This document shows, piece after piece, positions 20,296 to 32,210 of a DNA stretch of 64,000 bases (within the stretch, counting starts at the first letter, position 1; every line of letters starts with the position of its first letter). The stretch is from Ophiosphaerella korrae. Its lineage: Eukaryota; Ascomycota; Dothideomycetes; Pleosporales; Phaeosphaeriaceae. A program made the position numbers and the translations under genes. The notes under the pieces are model-generated. The model had not been told where the DNA came from and did not search any database. It saw nothing but the letters and a program-made list of their open reading frames with translations. The stretch spans positions 124,001 to 188,000 of the forward strand of contig JALNQF010000076.1 in the NCBI GenBank assembly GCA_028456385.1, given 5' to 3'.

Positions 20296-21334
20296 TCATT
20301 CGGCCTGTAGCTTCAACAAACTACACGCTTTCCCTAGCCGTATCTTCATCTTCTCCATGGTCTCCTCATCACTATCGCGAAAGCGAATCTGGAAGTGTTA
20401 GTAGCTGCGCATGCTTCGCGAAAGATCTTGGAATACTCACTATATCTTCTCCTGAAAATAAAGATGGCTCAGATAAGCTGGCTTTCACGGCCTTTGCGAC
20501 ACGGTCTTCCCACACACCCTCCCAGTTCCAATCTCCCGGGCGTCGATTTCGGCCTAACGCCGATGCGTCGCCTGCTTGTTCAGACACAGGGGGTTGAGGA
20601 TCTGATGTTGGCGTTTGATCAATCTGCAAGGCGGGAGCCCTATATGTTCGCCAGGCATGATATGCTCCAGGATTTGCTGCCGCTTCGAGTGGAAGAGAAT
20701 CCAGAACAGACTCTTCGCTGAAGGTTGAGCGCATATAATCAAGGATTCGCACGATCGAGATATCTCTTGTAGCGGGTGGAGTGCTACCTAGATTTGGCGG
20801 CACAGGGGTAGAGTTTTGGTTGGAACTGCTCATGGTAGATCCACTCACATCTCGAGAGCTTGGCGCTGATCTTCGAGCTCGCCCAAACCACTGTGGGAAA
20901 CCATGGCGCAGACTGAAGCCTCCCGGCGGCAGTCGCTCATCATCGGTAGCGCTGACGGTGTCGGTATCGAGTGACCCAGTGGTGTATGTGTACGTGGTGA
21001 GAGGCGTCAACAGTGGATGGAAAACATCGGTTGAAAAGGTCACGAGGGGTGGCAGAGTAGGATAGCTAGCTGGGAAGGAAATCTGGAAACGCAGAACTGC
21101 AGGTGCATATGGACCTATGAAAAGTGAATCCTCTGCAATGCGGTCATGGTCTGCCGACAAGCATATCTATTTACCTCTTCTAACAAATATGACACCCACC
21201 CATAGTGACGGATCGCCGGGGGTAAGGCTGACAAAAACTCCTTCGAGCTTAGCCGAGCGCAGAGAATTAAATTCAAGATTCAGATACTGCTTTCGGAAGG
21301 ACGAGAGTTGTGGCAATGTCATAGACTCGGGCAT
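20296..21334 (-). CDS. Ubiquitin-conjugating enzyme E2 variant (UBC-fold, AKTIP-like)
   Basis: Three exons, 21175-21334, 20441-21114 and 20296-20388, with introns of 60 and 52 bp (GTAAAT..TAG and GTGAGT..CTAAC..CAG), give 308 residues. The UBC fold is seen in LSSFRKQYLNLEFNSL, TPGDPSLWVGVIFVRRGPYA, VLRFQISFPASYPTLPPLV and FSTDVFHPLLTP. In active E2 enzymes the region after FHP carries the HPN motif and the catalytic Cys. Here it reads HPLLTPLTTYTYTTGSLD with no cysteine, so this is an inactive variant. The layout resembles AKTIP/FTS, a UBC-fold subunit of the FHIP-Hook complex that links endosomes to dynein, and a fungal counterpart acts in early-endosome transport. About 90 disordered residues split the domain from a conserved helix containing ILDYMRSTFSEESVLDSLP. 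The tail is charged and helical. The start may be Met1 (21334) or Met5 (21322). Confidence 0.85.
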
Positions 21335-24196
21335 CGTGTGGTTGTCTGTGTATTGCACTAGACTCAAAGGCAGCGGTGACGTTCGGACAAGCGTTCCGCG
21401 CTTAGGTAATACTAATTGCGACAAATTAGCCGACCTCGTCACTCCTTCCACACCAGCTGACTGTAATTATTTGGGTCAAACAGGTTGACATGACCTTCTC
21501 GTGGTAAGCATAAGTGGTGATGAGCACGTATTACAGAAGTGGGTGCCCTAATCTATGACGCACACGTCCTTCTCAACGTGGCAGTACCGTATTGGAAGCC
21601 TGCATTGCGACTGGTTGGAGAAGATACCCGGTGATACATGTTAGCTCAGTATATCAAAAAAAAAAAAAAAAAAAAAAAAGGCGCACAACATGGGAAAGGG
21701 ATGGGGCTCTGCTCAAGTTGACCGGAAGGCTAGTGCTTTGTGTCGAGCATGAGTCAATTGCAAATGGGACATAGTGCAAGTGGGCCGTTGGGCTCGGGGA
21801 TGTTGCAGCGCAGCATATTGCATGCGGTTCGCATGTCGTGCTACAGCGAATTTTGCAATGTGCTGGCTCCAGTCAAGAAACCTGGGCGGTGGCTACCGAC
21901 ATTTGGATTTGGAGCCGAGGCTGGTGATGCGGCTGCGGGAGTGACAGGTATGACGGTTTGATGCCGAGATTGAGCTATGTATGGCGCATGTAAGGAGATC
22001 GGAGAAATCGAGCCACACTACCGGGTCGGGCGGGATACTGTCCTCGTTTCTGCCCAAGTATATCTAGATTTCCAGAGATCCAAAGCGGTTCAATACTTAC
22101 TGGCGCACGTGTGGCTGCATGGTGTACACACACTTGCGCAAACCGACGCAGGCGAAGCAAGACAAGAACAGCCAGCAACGCCCGACAAGAGGATTGGTTT
22201 TGCAGGTTGCAGAGGATCCTTGCACGGCCAGAAGACACTAAGAATCTGCGTGGAAGCCTCGCGTGGGAGAGGGGGCGGGATCCTGGTCGATATCAGCCTT
22301 ACCTGTCCTCACCGCTGCAGGCTACTTCTCAGGTCGAAACAACGGTTGTGGGCAGGGGCCCGGGCAGCGGCGAGCCTGTGACAGCTCAGCTGGCTCGCAC
22401 GCGACGGAAGTAGTCTCGAGCAGGGTCAGGAGCCAAGGCAATGGCTACGTCGACGCAGATGGGCGCAACCTTTGGTCAGCTGACGCTATGCTGGGGCGTT
22501 CCAAGGTTCGGAGCAGAAGCAGAAGCAGGAGCACTGAGCAGGCAAGATGGGCTGATTGCTTGATGACGGCGCGCCGGCAGTGACAGATGCGCGTCCAAGC
22601 CACGCCCAAGCCACGTCCTACGAGTCGGTTGGACATGATGTACGGGCAGGTGGGGAAGAAGGTTTGCCAGGTCGTGCTGACTGCCTAAGGTTGGATGCGT
22701 GGAGATGAAGTCGTGGGGCACCAAATTAAATCGCCGTATGGTGGGGCACCATAGAGTGATCTGAGGGCGTGAAACGCGCCCTGGAGGTCCGGGCGACGAC
22801 TCGACCCGCGTGATGGGCAGGCTGGCGATGCAATCCATGATGTCGCTGCAGCATGGGCGTCGCGTGATTGATGCAACAGATGCAATGGACAAGCGTTCAC
22901 AGCGGCATATGGAGGCGGTGTGCACGCCATTTTGGGATTGAGGCATGACATGACAGCAGGCAGGCGGTAAGCAGGCGGCAGACAGGCAGACGGCAGAAAG
23001 GCTACCAGCAGGCAAGCACTCTTTCGTCATGCCTGTTTCTGCTCGAGTCGTGAGGCCATGGCTGCCCCTGAGCGTCTTCTGGCGCGTCTGGCGAGTCTGC
23101 ACCAGAGTCTGGCACACCAAGTCGCGCTGGTCTGCTCAGTACTGGCTGGCTGGCGCGGGGAAGGGGTGGTAGCTTCCGTAGCCTATTCCGGGTCTCCCGG
23201 AATCTGCTTCTCGCAGCTGGCACGCCGTTCTTTTCATAACTGATGCCGGGATCAGGGATGTGCGCTGGGGGGCATGGGCCTAGCGTTAGGGCAACGAACC
23301 GTAGCCGCGGATTTGCGCTAGCCGCAGAATGCAGCCGGCATGCGTGGATCGCTCTTGCTGCTTGCTGCTTGCTGCAGCCGGGCGACAGGGATCAGGCTGG
23401 CGAGTCCCAAACGCGAGGAAGCCATGGCCCACGGTGCCACGGCGTGTGCGAATTTCTGCTTTTCTTCAACGCTCCTGCCCTGCGACTCTGCTGGGTTGTT
23501 CGCCTGCGCCATGCCTCTTCGCGGCTAGCCCTGTCCAAGGTCGTGGTTCCGCTGCTTCGAGTGCCTCTTCCTCGCCCTGTTTGAGTTTTGTGCGACGACC
23601 AGAGCTGCACCGGCCTTGGGCCCGCTGCTCAGGGGCCGCGACTCGTCGACTTCCCTTCTCTTCCGGTGACCTGGAGACATGGCAAGATAGCCTAGCAGCT
23701 TGTGGCCGCCAGCACAGAGTCGTGACCCCCAGTCTGGTCGCTTATCGGCAGATTCCATGCCTCTGTTTCGTCAAGCCGTGGCCTTGCTAGCTGCCCCATG
23801 GGCTGTGCGCTGTGTTACCATGCATTCGCTGCTGCTTTTCGTTGTCTGCTCTGTCCCTGATGGACAATGCCACTCTACCTAACTCTACCGAACCCAACCT
23901 AAACCCGCTGCCCATCACCGCCTGTTCTCCGTTTCCTCCCCGCCCCTCATCCCTGGCTGTTCCAGCGGGCCATCCACTTTCAGGACGCCACCTAAATCTT
24001 GCTCTTCCCTTTATACCACGCTGCCCTAGCCTCTTCTCTGTCACCTCGACTCTGCCACTCCCAAATTTGCACATGTCTTATTTGCCTCACCCAGCCCATC
24101 CTGCATATACCTACACCTCCCTCTGCCCATAACACAACCACTACTTCGCCACCTCTTACTCTCTTCTCTTCCTGATCGCCTTCTACCACACCAGTC
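21335..24196. other. Long intergenic region (2.9 kb) upstream of the MFS gene
   Basis: Lies between two divergent genes. It contains a 24-base poly(A) run, then GC-rich sequence with a CAGGC/GGCAG-rich stretch around 22950-23015 and a pyrimidine-rich leader at about 23880-24180 before the MFS start. Many overlapping frames on all strands (for example 22476-23120 and 23329-23790) have composition-driven, motif-free products. It may be a long promoter/5' leader or hold a non-coding RNA. The sequence alone does not show which. Confidence 0.45.
21656..21679. repeat. Poly(A) homopolymer, 24 bases
   Basis: An uninterrupted run of 24 A bases on the plus strand. No retroposed gene copy is recognisable upstream of it, so a simple microsatellite is the likeliest reading. 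Confidence 0.9.
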
Positions 24197-26143
24197 ATGG
24201 CCCGGTACAGTGGCTCAACCACCATGGGCAGAGACAACACACCTTTTCCAACCCGACAGATGGCTATCCTAGGTAGGCCCCAAGACATGTATCAATCCGC
24301 AGTGCTTAATTGCTAACTGCAGCAGCCCTCTGTCGGATAAGCGAGCCAATTGCCTTCATGTCCATCTTCCCCTACGCGTACTTCATGATTGAAGACTTCC
24401 AAATCGCCAAAGACGCTAGTGGCATTTCCATGTATGCCGGCATGGTCACCTCGGCCTTCGCCTTCGCCGAGTGCATCAGTGGAATTTTCTGGGGCCGACT
24501 TAGTGACCGAATCGGCCGCAAAAAGGTCTTGTTAGGCGGCCTCTTCGGCACAGGCCTGAGCATGATTCTCTTTGGTTTTGCAAAAAGTTTGCCCATGGCG
24601 TTGATTGCCCGGGCCCTCGGTGGTCTGCTGAACGGGTGAGGTCATCGCGCCAATTAGCGGCTGAGTTTCTGCTAACCGAGTATGCAGGAACATCGGCGTA
24701 CTCCAAACCACCGTTGCTGAATTGGTCACCGTCGAGAAGCACCAGCGTAAGTTTGTCGTGTCGCTGAGTCTGCATACCATTGAAACCTAATTTTTTTTGA
24801 TAGCGCGCGCTTATTCCATTATGCCTTTTGTTTGGTGCCTCGGGTAGGTTTTCCCTCTACACCACCTTTTGATATGCGTCTGACCGCCACTTTGCAGAAC
24901 CATTGTTGGTGGATTTCTAGGCGGTGTCCTCGCTCGTCCTGCCCTTGCCTGGCCTCACCTCTTCCAGGGCACCATCTTTGAAACCTATCCCTACCTGCTT
25001 CCGAATTTATTTTGCACTGCTGTAGTCCTATTCGGGCTTACCGTTGGCATCCTATTTCTGGAGGAAACCCACGAGGATAGAAAGTATGACCGAGACTATG
25101 GGTGTGAAGCGGGGCAATGGGTTCTGCGCAAGATTTTGAGGCGAGATGCATATGCGTCATTTTGCGACAAGGATGCTTCTCTTGACGAGGTGACACGCAT
25201 GCTCCGGGACCGCGATCATGATTCGCAGGTGTATCGAAGCACGTCAAGTTCGCCAACTTTATGTAGCACACGAACGTCCATTTCCGACGAGCCACCAAAG
25301 TTTATCTTAGACAAGGTAATTATACCCGCACCAACGACCCGACAAGCTTTTACCATGCAAGTATGCTTGAACATCATGTGCTACGGCATCCTCGCCTTGT
25401 AAGTAATTTTGTTCTGATGGAAGGCGTATGTTGACATGTCTGGAAGCCATACAATTTCATTGGAGCAACTGCTACCAATTCTCATGTCCAAAAATCCGCC
25501 TCAGAAAGATACCACACATCTTCCATTTCACTTCCAGGGTGGATTTGGCTGGTCAACGCAAACGAACGGAACCTTTCTAGCCATACAAGGCATACTTCAG
25601 ATGTTCACTCAACTCATCGTTTTCCCCTGGCTTAGCAGGAAGCTTGGGAGCCTGCGCACTTTCTGGATAACGCTTTGCTTGTACCCGGTCCTCTACATGG
25701 TCGCTCCCTACCTGGTGCTCCTTCCAGAAAAACTTAGAATTCCTGGCTTAATGGTTCTCCTAATCGGCAAAGTCGTCTTCCAATCACTTTCGTACCCATC
25801 TCTCTCCATCCTCCTGGCCAACTCGTCTCCCTCAAAGCGTGTGCTTGGTACTCTCAATGGTGCGGCCGCTTCTTCGGCTAGCATTTGCCGTGGTTTTGGC
25901 CCTACCGTCTCAGGTGCTGTGGATGGCCTAGGCGAAACATACAACATGTTTGGACTGGCTTGGTGGACAATCGCTGGCGTTGCCTTACTCGGCTGGATCC
26001 CAGGGTTCATTCTAAAAGAGAGCAAAATACAATCTATATTCGCTCAGGAGGATGGGGAGGCCTTGTTTGACACGGAGTCCGACGCCGACTCTGTTATGAC
26101 GCTTACCCCGGATCACACAGAAGAGACACTACTCTCGAAATAG
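24197..26143 (+). CDS. MFS transporter, DHA1-like (drug/zinc-facilitator type)
   Basis: Six exons: 24197-24272, 24326-24635, 24688-24746, 24804-24843, 24898-25398 and 25447-26143. All five introns are GT..AG of 48-57 bp, and the product is 560 residues. The first acceptor is a CAGCAG, so one Ala is optional. The protein opens with QMAILALCRISEPIAFMSIFPY (TM1) and carries MFS motif A, GRLSDRIGRKK, at 82-92 between TM2 and TM3, then RALGGLLNGNIGVLQT (motif B region). A long cytoplasmic loop (about 225-310) separates two six-helix halves. The C-half contains SSPSKRVLGTLNGAAAS. This arrangement fits the fungal YCR023C/zinc-induced-facilitator-like branch of DHA1 proton antiporters. The cargo is not readable. 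The acidic C-terminal tail is cytosolic. Confidence 0.92.
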
Positions 26144-27137
26144 ACGGATACATCACGACAAAAGTGGCGGCGTTCCCACATGCAAAAATCTGCGTAGGGC
26201 GCGCTGGCAGCGAAAACAGCCAGAATTCTTGAGCAATTGGTATTTCCTAGATATTTCCTTTACGCATTTTGGGTCACTTTAGAGAACGTATTCGGCAAGG
26301 CGCATTTGTTTGCTGTCAGCATTATGTCATGGGAGGTATTTTGGGCGGCCTTTTTTTTTTGGACTATTAGATGGAACGCTCACGCGAGCGATTGGGAACT
26401 AGGAGCCGGCGTTTCTCAGCAAAACAATACCCCCCTTAGCAATGTTGATATTTTCTCTACGCATCTGACTATATCACGCGTGCCCAGTGACGAGGATAGT
26501 CGGGTGCAATGCAGCTCCACCCATCTCCACAGCAAGTTGGAGAGTGGACAGCGGTGCGTCATGCAGGCTTCCGGTCAGCTGTCCAGATGAGTCAGTGTGC
26601 TGGTCACCGTCTTTTAATGCCCGATGACAGTCTAGAATGAAGAGGCCAGGTTTATACAGGCAAGCCGCTGCCGCAGCTCGCGTCGGGCCGGTTAGGTTGG
26701 AACAGACTTGCCATCGGTGTGCAATATGTGAAGTGGTTGTATTTGGGGAGAGACTGAGGCTGCCGAGTCATGGTGGCACGGGATATGTTGTGGTGTCCAT
26801 GGAGCACGTATGTGTGATGCGTCGAGGCTTGGCGATTGACGTAGTTCAACATGCACGCGTACAGAACAGCACGGAAGCTATCTCTCTTATCAGTGACATG
26901 CAGGGCCGGACTGGCTGCCATCCCTCAATGCACACCGGAGACAGCCTGCCGCCTCGATGCTTGTGCTTTTTCGGGCAGGAGTCTCCCCACGAGGGTCGCT
27001 GACGCTTATCTCCATCTGAGTCGTGTTGGTGCTAGGCAGTGCGGGGGAAACACGGCCGTGTTGCACACGACGACTCTGACACCGACACGGAGCCTGGCCT
27101 GATTTCCTTGCATCCTGGAGTCCTGCCATGCGCCCCG
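26144..27137. other. Intergenic, promoter of the Zn2Cys6 gene
   Basis: About 1 kb between two plus-strand genes. Short frames at 26237-26590 and 26637-27002 show no motif or exon-like continuation. No repeat or RNA gene seen. Confidence 0.45.
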
Positions 27138-30100
27138 ATGAGCAGCCTCAAGCGCTCTTTGGAGGAGTCCTCGCATGACGCGGACCTCCCCTCGCCTGCA
27201 GCCTCGACGAAGCCTTCGTCCCCCACTGCGCCGGCCGGGCCACCGTCCGCTGCATCGTCCTTTCGTAATGTGAGCGCATGCAACCGCTGCAGGCTGCGCA
27301 AGAACAGATGCGATCAGCGCCTGCCGTCCTGCGCCTCGTGTGACAAGGCTGGCATCAAGTGTGTGGGCTACGATCCCATCACCAAGCGCGAGATTCCCCG
27401 CAGGTACGACGAGCAGGATGGGTTTTGGTTTGGCCTGCCTCGGCCCAGCGCTGACCAGCTACCAGCTATGTCTACTATCTCGAATCACGCATCGCCCACC
27501 TGGAGTCATTGCTGCAGGACAACTCTATCCCTTTCCAGCCCGCCGACGACTTCAATCCCAGCCAGCCGTCCTCGACTGCCAATGGTGGCACCACTGGCAC
27601 CACTTCACCTGTGACCGCAGCCCCACACCTGCGCAATGGCACCGCGAAACCCGCCAGCGCGCCTTCCAGAGAAGAAAATGAAAAATATGACCGCGAGAAG
27701 CTGACCAAACTCGTGTCCAACATCGGCATGGTCTCAGTGCAGGGCGCCAGCGACCCGCGCTATCTAGGTTCAACTTCGGGTATATCCTTTGCAAGAGTCG
27801 TCTTCGCTGCCGTCAAGAGCTCCGTGTCAGGCTCGTCCTCGGAACGAGGCAGCAATCGAGGAGGCAAGGCAGTGGCCAATGTAGTGGACAGCGGCACCTC
27901 CATGCGCGACTCATTCTTTGGATTGCAGACCAAGCCTACCATCCAGCGGGCCCCCTTTCCCGACCGAGAGCTTGGTTCGCGACTCGTTGAGCTGTATTTC
28001 GAGCATGCCAACCCACAGATCCCCATCCTCCACCGCGGCGAGTTCATGGACATGTTCAACCGCATCTATGCCTCTGGTGAACGATACAGGACCTCGCGAG
28101 AGTCGTACATGCTCAACATTGTCTTCGCCATAGGTGCTGGTATCATCCTGGGCAGTTCTGATGCTGAGGCGTCCCCGACGTCGGATCTTGGCCCGTCACC
28201 AACAAAGTCGCGTTCGTCTCCACCAAGCAACAAGAAACGGCGCCTCGCTGGCCAGCAGCATCAGCCAGAAGAGTATCATGCATCGGCCATTGTCCACCTC
28301 GAAAACTTTCTCGGCTCCTCTCCCGCAGCCGATCGTCCAGACGGATTCGGGGGTGGTCTAGAGGAGCTGCAAGCGGTACTGCTTCTTGCAGGATTTGCTC
28401 TGTTGAGGCCCGTTGCCCCGGGTTTGTGGTACATTGTGGGTGTTGCAGTCCGGTTAGGTGTTGATCTAGGGTTGCATTACGAGGATGGGGTGGGTATCGG
28501 TGGGGCAGCGCCGGAAGACCAGACCGCTGGGAATGAGTTCAAAACAGAAGATACTAGGACAACAGCAGCCGGCGGCGCAAGTCCAACAAGAATAGACGCA
28601 AAGGAGAGGGGTCGCAGACAGTGGGTTAGAGATTTGCGAAGGCGCCTGTGGTGGTGTGTTTATTCGCTTGACAGGCTTGTCAGTACCTGCGTCGGCAGGC
28701 CATTCGTGAGTAAAATTTCTTTTGCAGCTGGTTGATTTGCAGATCTCTTACCGATCAAGCCAGTTGAACTCAACACTTGATGTATTGAGTGTGGCGCCAC
28801 TGTGCATACCTGGTCCCCCTAGCTTGGTGTAGCGATTGTTAAATTGTTAGATGAAACTGATGATTGACAGGGCATCACAGATCAAGTTGTGACGACCGAG
28901 TTTCCGTCATTGTTAGACGACAGATACATCACAAAAGAAGGGTTCGTCGAGCCATATTCACACCACGACAAACCAACGTATAAAATTGTCGCACGACACT
29001 ACTTTAGGCTCAGGTTACTGCAGTCCGAGATCCTGCAGGTTTTGCAACACCGACAGGCACAGCAAGCAAGGGCAAGTGGCGCAAATCAAGCGAACGAGTT
29101 CATGCACACCAAACTGCCATCACCGTTCCTGGCAAATTTTGCTTCTTTCCGCGACTGGCGCGTCGACATAGATCGACGTCTGCTCGAATGGAAGGACTCT
29201 GCGCCAACGCAACTTGATGCAGGGGTACAATTCTCGCCGCTATTCCTCGAATTGAACTATTGGCAGGCTCTTATTATGCTGTATCGTCAGAGCTTGGTGG
29301 TACCGTCTGGGTTGCAAAACGAGCTAGGCAATACAGGCTCGGATGTCGGGAGCCCATCCATAGTCGCTGTAGAAGAACGAGAAGACGAGGATCTCGTGTT
29401 TCTCAAAGTTGCCGAGGCTGGGCAGAAGGTTTTAAAACTCTACAGGCAGTTGCATCGCGTACACCTAGTGAATTATACATTCCTAGCCACGCATCATCTG
29501 TTCATGGCTGGTGAGTTATGCAATGTCCGAAAACTAATATTGCTAACCAATATCAGGAATTTCTTTCCTATACGCGGTGTGGCATAGCGTCCATGTACGC
29601 AGCTTGCTGGTAAGTCGAACCTTGTTGTCTTGTACTACCTCGGATGCCTTGCGGCCACGTCTGAAACACTAGAACTGACCAGTCTCGCAGTCTCTCGATG
29701 ATGTGGACTTCACAGTTCTAGCCGCCACTTCCGTCTTGGGTGATCTGATTGACAAGTGCCCACCTGCGGAGGCATGTCGGGATGCTTTCGACCGCATGAG
29801 CAAAGCCACCATACAGATGTGCATGAGTACGACAGGCTTTGGAGCACAGGCCCTAAGGGCCCTTCCGCAAACGCAGCAACATCACTCTCAATCATCATCA
29901 CACTCCCCAGCGCCGACATATGCGTCGGCATCAGAGGCCGATGCAAGATCAGACACAGAGATGCAAGGATACCCAACCAGTCATACTAACAACTACTTTG
30001 CACAGCAGCAGTCACGCCGACCTGCGCCGCGCTTTGATATGAATCTCAAAGACTTATTCTCAGATGATGAAACGGACAAGCGTTCATTCAGTCGCGTGTC

Positions 30101-30590
30101 CAACCAAGTCAACACAATGTTACCACCACCACCACCACCTATCAAACCAGAAGGACAACAACAGTCAGCACAACCTTTCACAGCTGATCTAAAAATATCT
30201 CCCCGACTACGGACAAATCCACAGTCTTTTTTCAATTCCTCACCCAACTTCACCTCAACAACACCTACATTATCTCCACAGATATCGCAATCTCCTTCAA
30301 ACCCAATGCCCTCGCCATATCAAATCTCAACCCAGTTACCCTACAACACATTTACACAGAATATTGCCTCGGCATACCCCGACATAGGTGGGTTTTCGGA
30401 CCTGGACTTTTTAGATAGTTTCCCTGTCCAAGGAAGCAATGGACAAGGTGATACAAATAATGGGGCCATGCAAGACGTTGGTATAGGGTTTGGTATGGGT
30501 TTTGGAGATGGCACACATGATTGGAGTGATGGGAATGGCTTCGACTTATTCGATGGATTTTTCTTTGGGCCTGGCGGGACGGGAATGTAA
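27138..30590 (+). CDS. Zn2Cys6 fungal transcription factor (PPR1/UaY-like layout)
   Basis: Five exons, 27138-27403, 27466-28705, 28871-29510, 29557-29609 and 29691-30590, give 1032 residues. Introns are 62, 165, 46 and 81 bp with GT..AG ends. The binuclear zinc cluster has Cys 48, 51, 58, 65, 68 and 75 in ACNRCRLRKNRCDQRLPSC followed by CDKAGIKC. The linker and dimerisation coil (DPITKREIPRSYVYYLESRI, then AHLESLL) follow directly. The fungal-specific middle homology region runs from about 260 to 700, including RLVELYFEHANPQIPILHRGEF, LRRRLWWCVYSLDR and VGRPFGITD. The last 250 residues are Gln/Ser/Pro-rich, with a seven-proline run and an acidic-aromatic end (FDLFDGFFFG), which looks like an activation region. 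The PRSYVYYLE linker resembles regulators of the PPR1/UaY group (pyrimidine or purine use). That assignment is tentative. Confidence 0.93.
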
Positions 30591-30823
30591 GGTCACATAT
30601 TTCTGAAGAGTTACACTTTTTGACCCGATGGGATTGCATAATCTTGGTGGGATCAGGGCTCAGGTACAACGGTTGGGAAAAGAGCGGGTTCCGGCGGTAC
30701 CCGACACCCTTTGATTTATATCCTAAGCTTATTCTCAGCAGTTATAGTGTATGATAGAAACGAGTAGCTACGAACATTCATCTACGCTTAAATGAGATTA
30801 TCACATCACCCCAATTAACTCTT
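30591..30823. other. Convergent intergenic gap (233 bp)
   Basis: Holds the 3' ends of the plus-strand transcription factor and the minus-strand acetyltransferase. The two 3' UTRs must meet or overlap here. Confidence 0.5.
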
Positions 30824-31543
30824 TCAGCCCTGGTTTGGGTATCTAACGAAAGCAATATGTGTATGCTTATTAGCACTGCATTCTCTCTCCATCTCTTCCT
30901 TCCCAACAAAATGGCTAAGATCCTCGATAGTATGATAGCCCTGTTCCTCAGAGCCAAGTTTGCGATACATCCTACCTGCAGGATTATCGCTCGCTGTATC
31001 TAGGTAAACAAGCACATTCTCTTTATCAGCCCGTTGTGCAGCCCATTCGATCAAACAAGTAGCCAAGCCCTTTCCTCGATATTGAGGATGCGTAGCCAAG
31101 TTTTCCAAAAGGTAGTGCTTCCGCCCCTGAAGCACTCTCTGACTAAGTTCCCTCAGACCGATAGTAAACTCCACGATGAGATCCTTGTTACTCTTCTCAG
31201 GAAGATTTTTTTCAAAAATACTGTCTTCAAAAGCTTGCCGCTCATTCCGCTCGTCTATGGTCTCGTTTGCAGAGTCCGGTTCTTGCTTATTCGTAGGAAG
31301 TGTCCACTGCGCCACGGCCACCACAGCCTCTTCGGCGCTATGATCCCGCAGCACGAGGAACACCACGCCTGGCTTATCCATTTGCTGTGCTATCCGAGGC
31401 GCCATGGCTGCAGTCAATGCAGGAGGCTCAATGTGACCAAATTGCAAGCGAGAAAAGGGCGAGGTCCAGGCTATCGCGAACAACGAGGCAATCGCCACAG
31501 CGTCTGCATGCACCGCCCGGGCTGGCATCCATTTGCACGCCAT
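30824..31543 (-). CDS. GNAT-family N-acetyltransferase
   Basis: A single exon of 239 residues from the chosen ATG (MACKWMPARAVHADAVAIAS). The typical GNAT start, a short strand followed by an Ala-rich helix, comes right after it. The frame continues upstream to an ATG at 31702, but those extra 53 residues look unlike the family start, and another ATG (31528) is also possible. The acetyl-CoA motif A is LENLATHPQYRGKGLATCLI, with Q/RxxGxG at about 154-159. Motif B follows as VYLDTASDNPAGRMYRKLG. An inserted charged segment (85-125) precedes the core. Fungal relatives with this layout are usually cytosolic small-molecule or amino-group acetyltransferases. The acceptor cannot be deduced. Confidence 0.82.
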   Translation of the reverse strand: MACKWMPARAVHADAVAIASLFAIAWTSPFSRLQFGHIEPPALTAAMAPRIAQQMDKPGVVFLVLRDHSAEEAVVAVAQWTLPTNKQEPDSANETIDERNERQAFEDSIFEKNLPEKSNKDLIVEFTIGLRELSQRVLQGRKHYLLENLATHPQYRGKGLATCLIEWAAQRADKENVLVYLDTASDNPAGRMYRKLGSEEQGYHTIEDLSHFVGKEEMERECSANKHTHIAFVRYPNQG

Positions 31544-32210
31544 GCAGAAGGATATTGGTAGGTGAGGTCGGAAATATGCGGCCGAGATGACGCTATGAGC
31601 TCTCCCCCACACGGTACACCGCGGCTGCGGGTAGGAAGCCGCTAGCCGAATGTTGACATTCTTCATTCTTCCTGTGGACAAAGAATTGCCGCGCTCATGC
31701 ATGAATTCACCTAGGCTTCCTCGGGAGCTTCTAGCCGACGCCTACGCTTCCAGCATGGCCTTAGCTTACACTCGTACTAAAGCGCTAGTTTGAGGTGTTG
31801 GCGGAGATGTGCGCTTATATTACGTGCAGCCTTTCTCTAGCCAGGGTGGCACCGACTGCACGATGCATTAGATGCAGATCAACGTAGTTGATGATCTATG
31901 AATGCTAGGCTTGAAGATTTGTGGGGTTGTAATTGTGGGATGGCTTATAATAACGACGTGATCCGTCGGGGATGCGTGCAATTGGGGACCACGATATTAA
32001 GTAATGCACATGGCTACAGGGGCGTAAGTCATTCATGCAGATCAATCCTGCATCATAATTACCATGCCGATTAGTATGGTAAAGCTTGAAGGTGGGTAGT
32101 CAGGTGCACACCCGAGATAATTCACGCAAATTGATAGTCAAGGATAAAGTTCAAGTAACATGGGCCTGTAGAAACCCAAACGATACCATTTATACAGAAT
32201 GTCAACGATT
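31544..32210. other. Intergenic
   Basis: Promoter side of the acetyltransferase gene and 3' flank of the small two-exon gene, both on the minus strand. The acetyltransferase frame remains open to 31702, so its N-terminus could extend into this stretch. Nothing else seen. Confidence 0.45.

Noticed and set aside
21656..21679. Poly(A) tail of a retroposed copy
   Set aside because: No gene-like sequence or target duplication could be tied to it. A simple homopolymer is sufficient.
22476..23790. Several 100-214 codon frames in the GC-rich region before the transporter
   Set aside because: Products are low-complexity and motif-free, and all frames and both strands are open, which points to composition.
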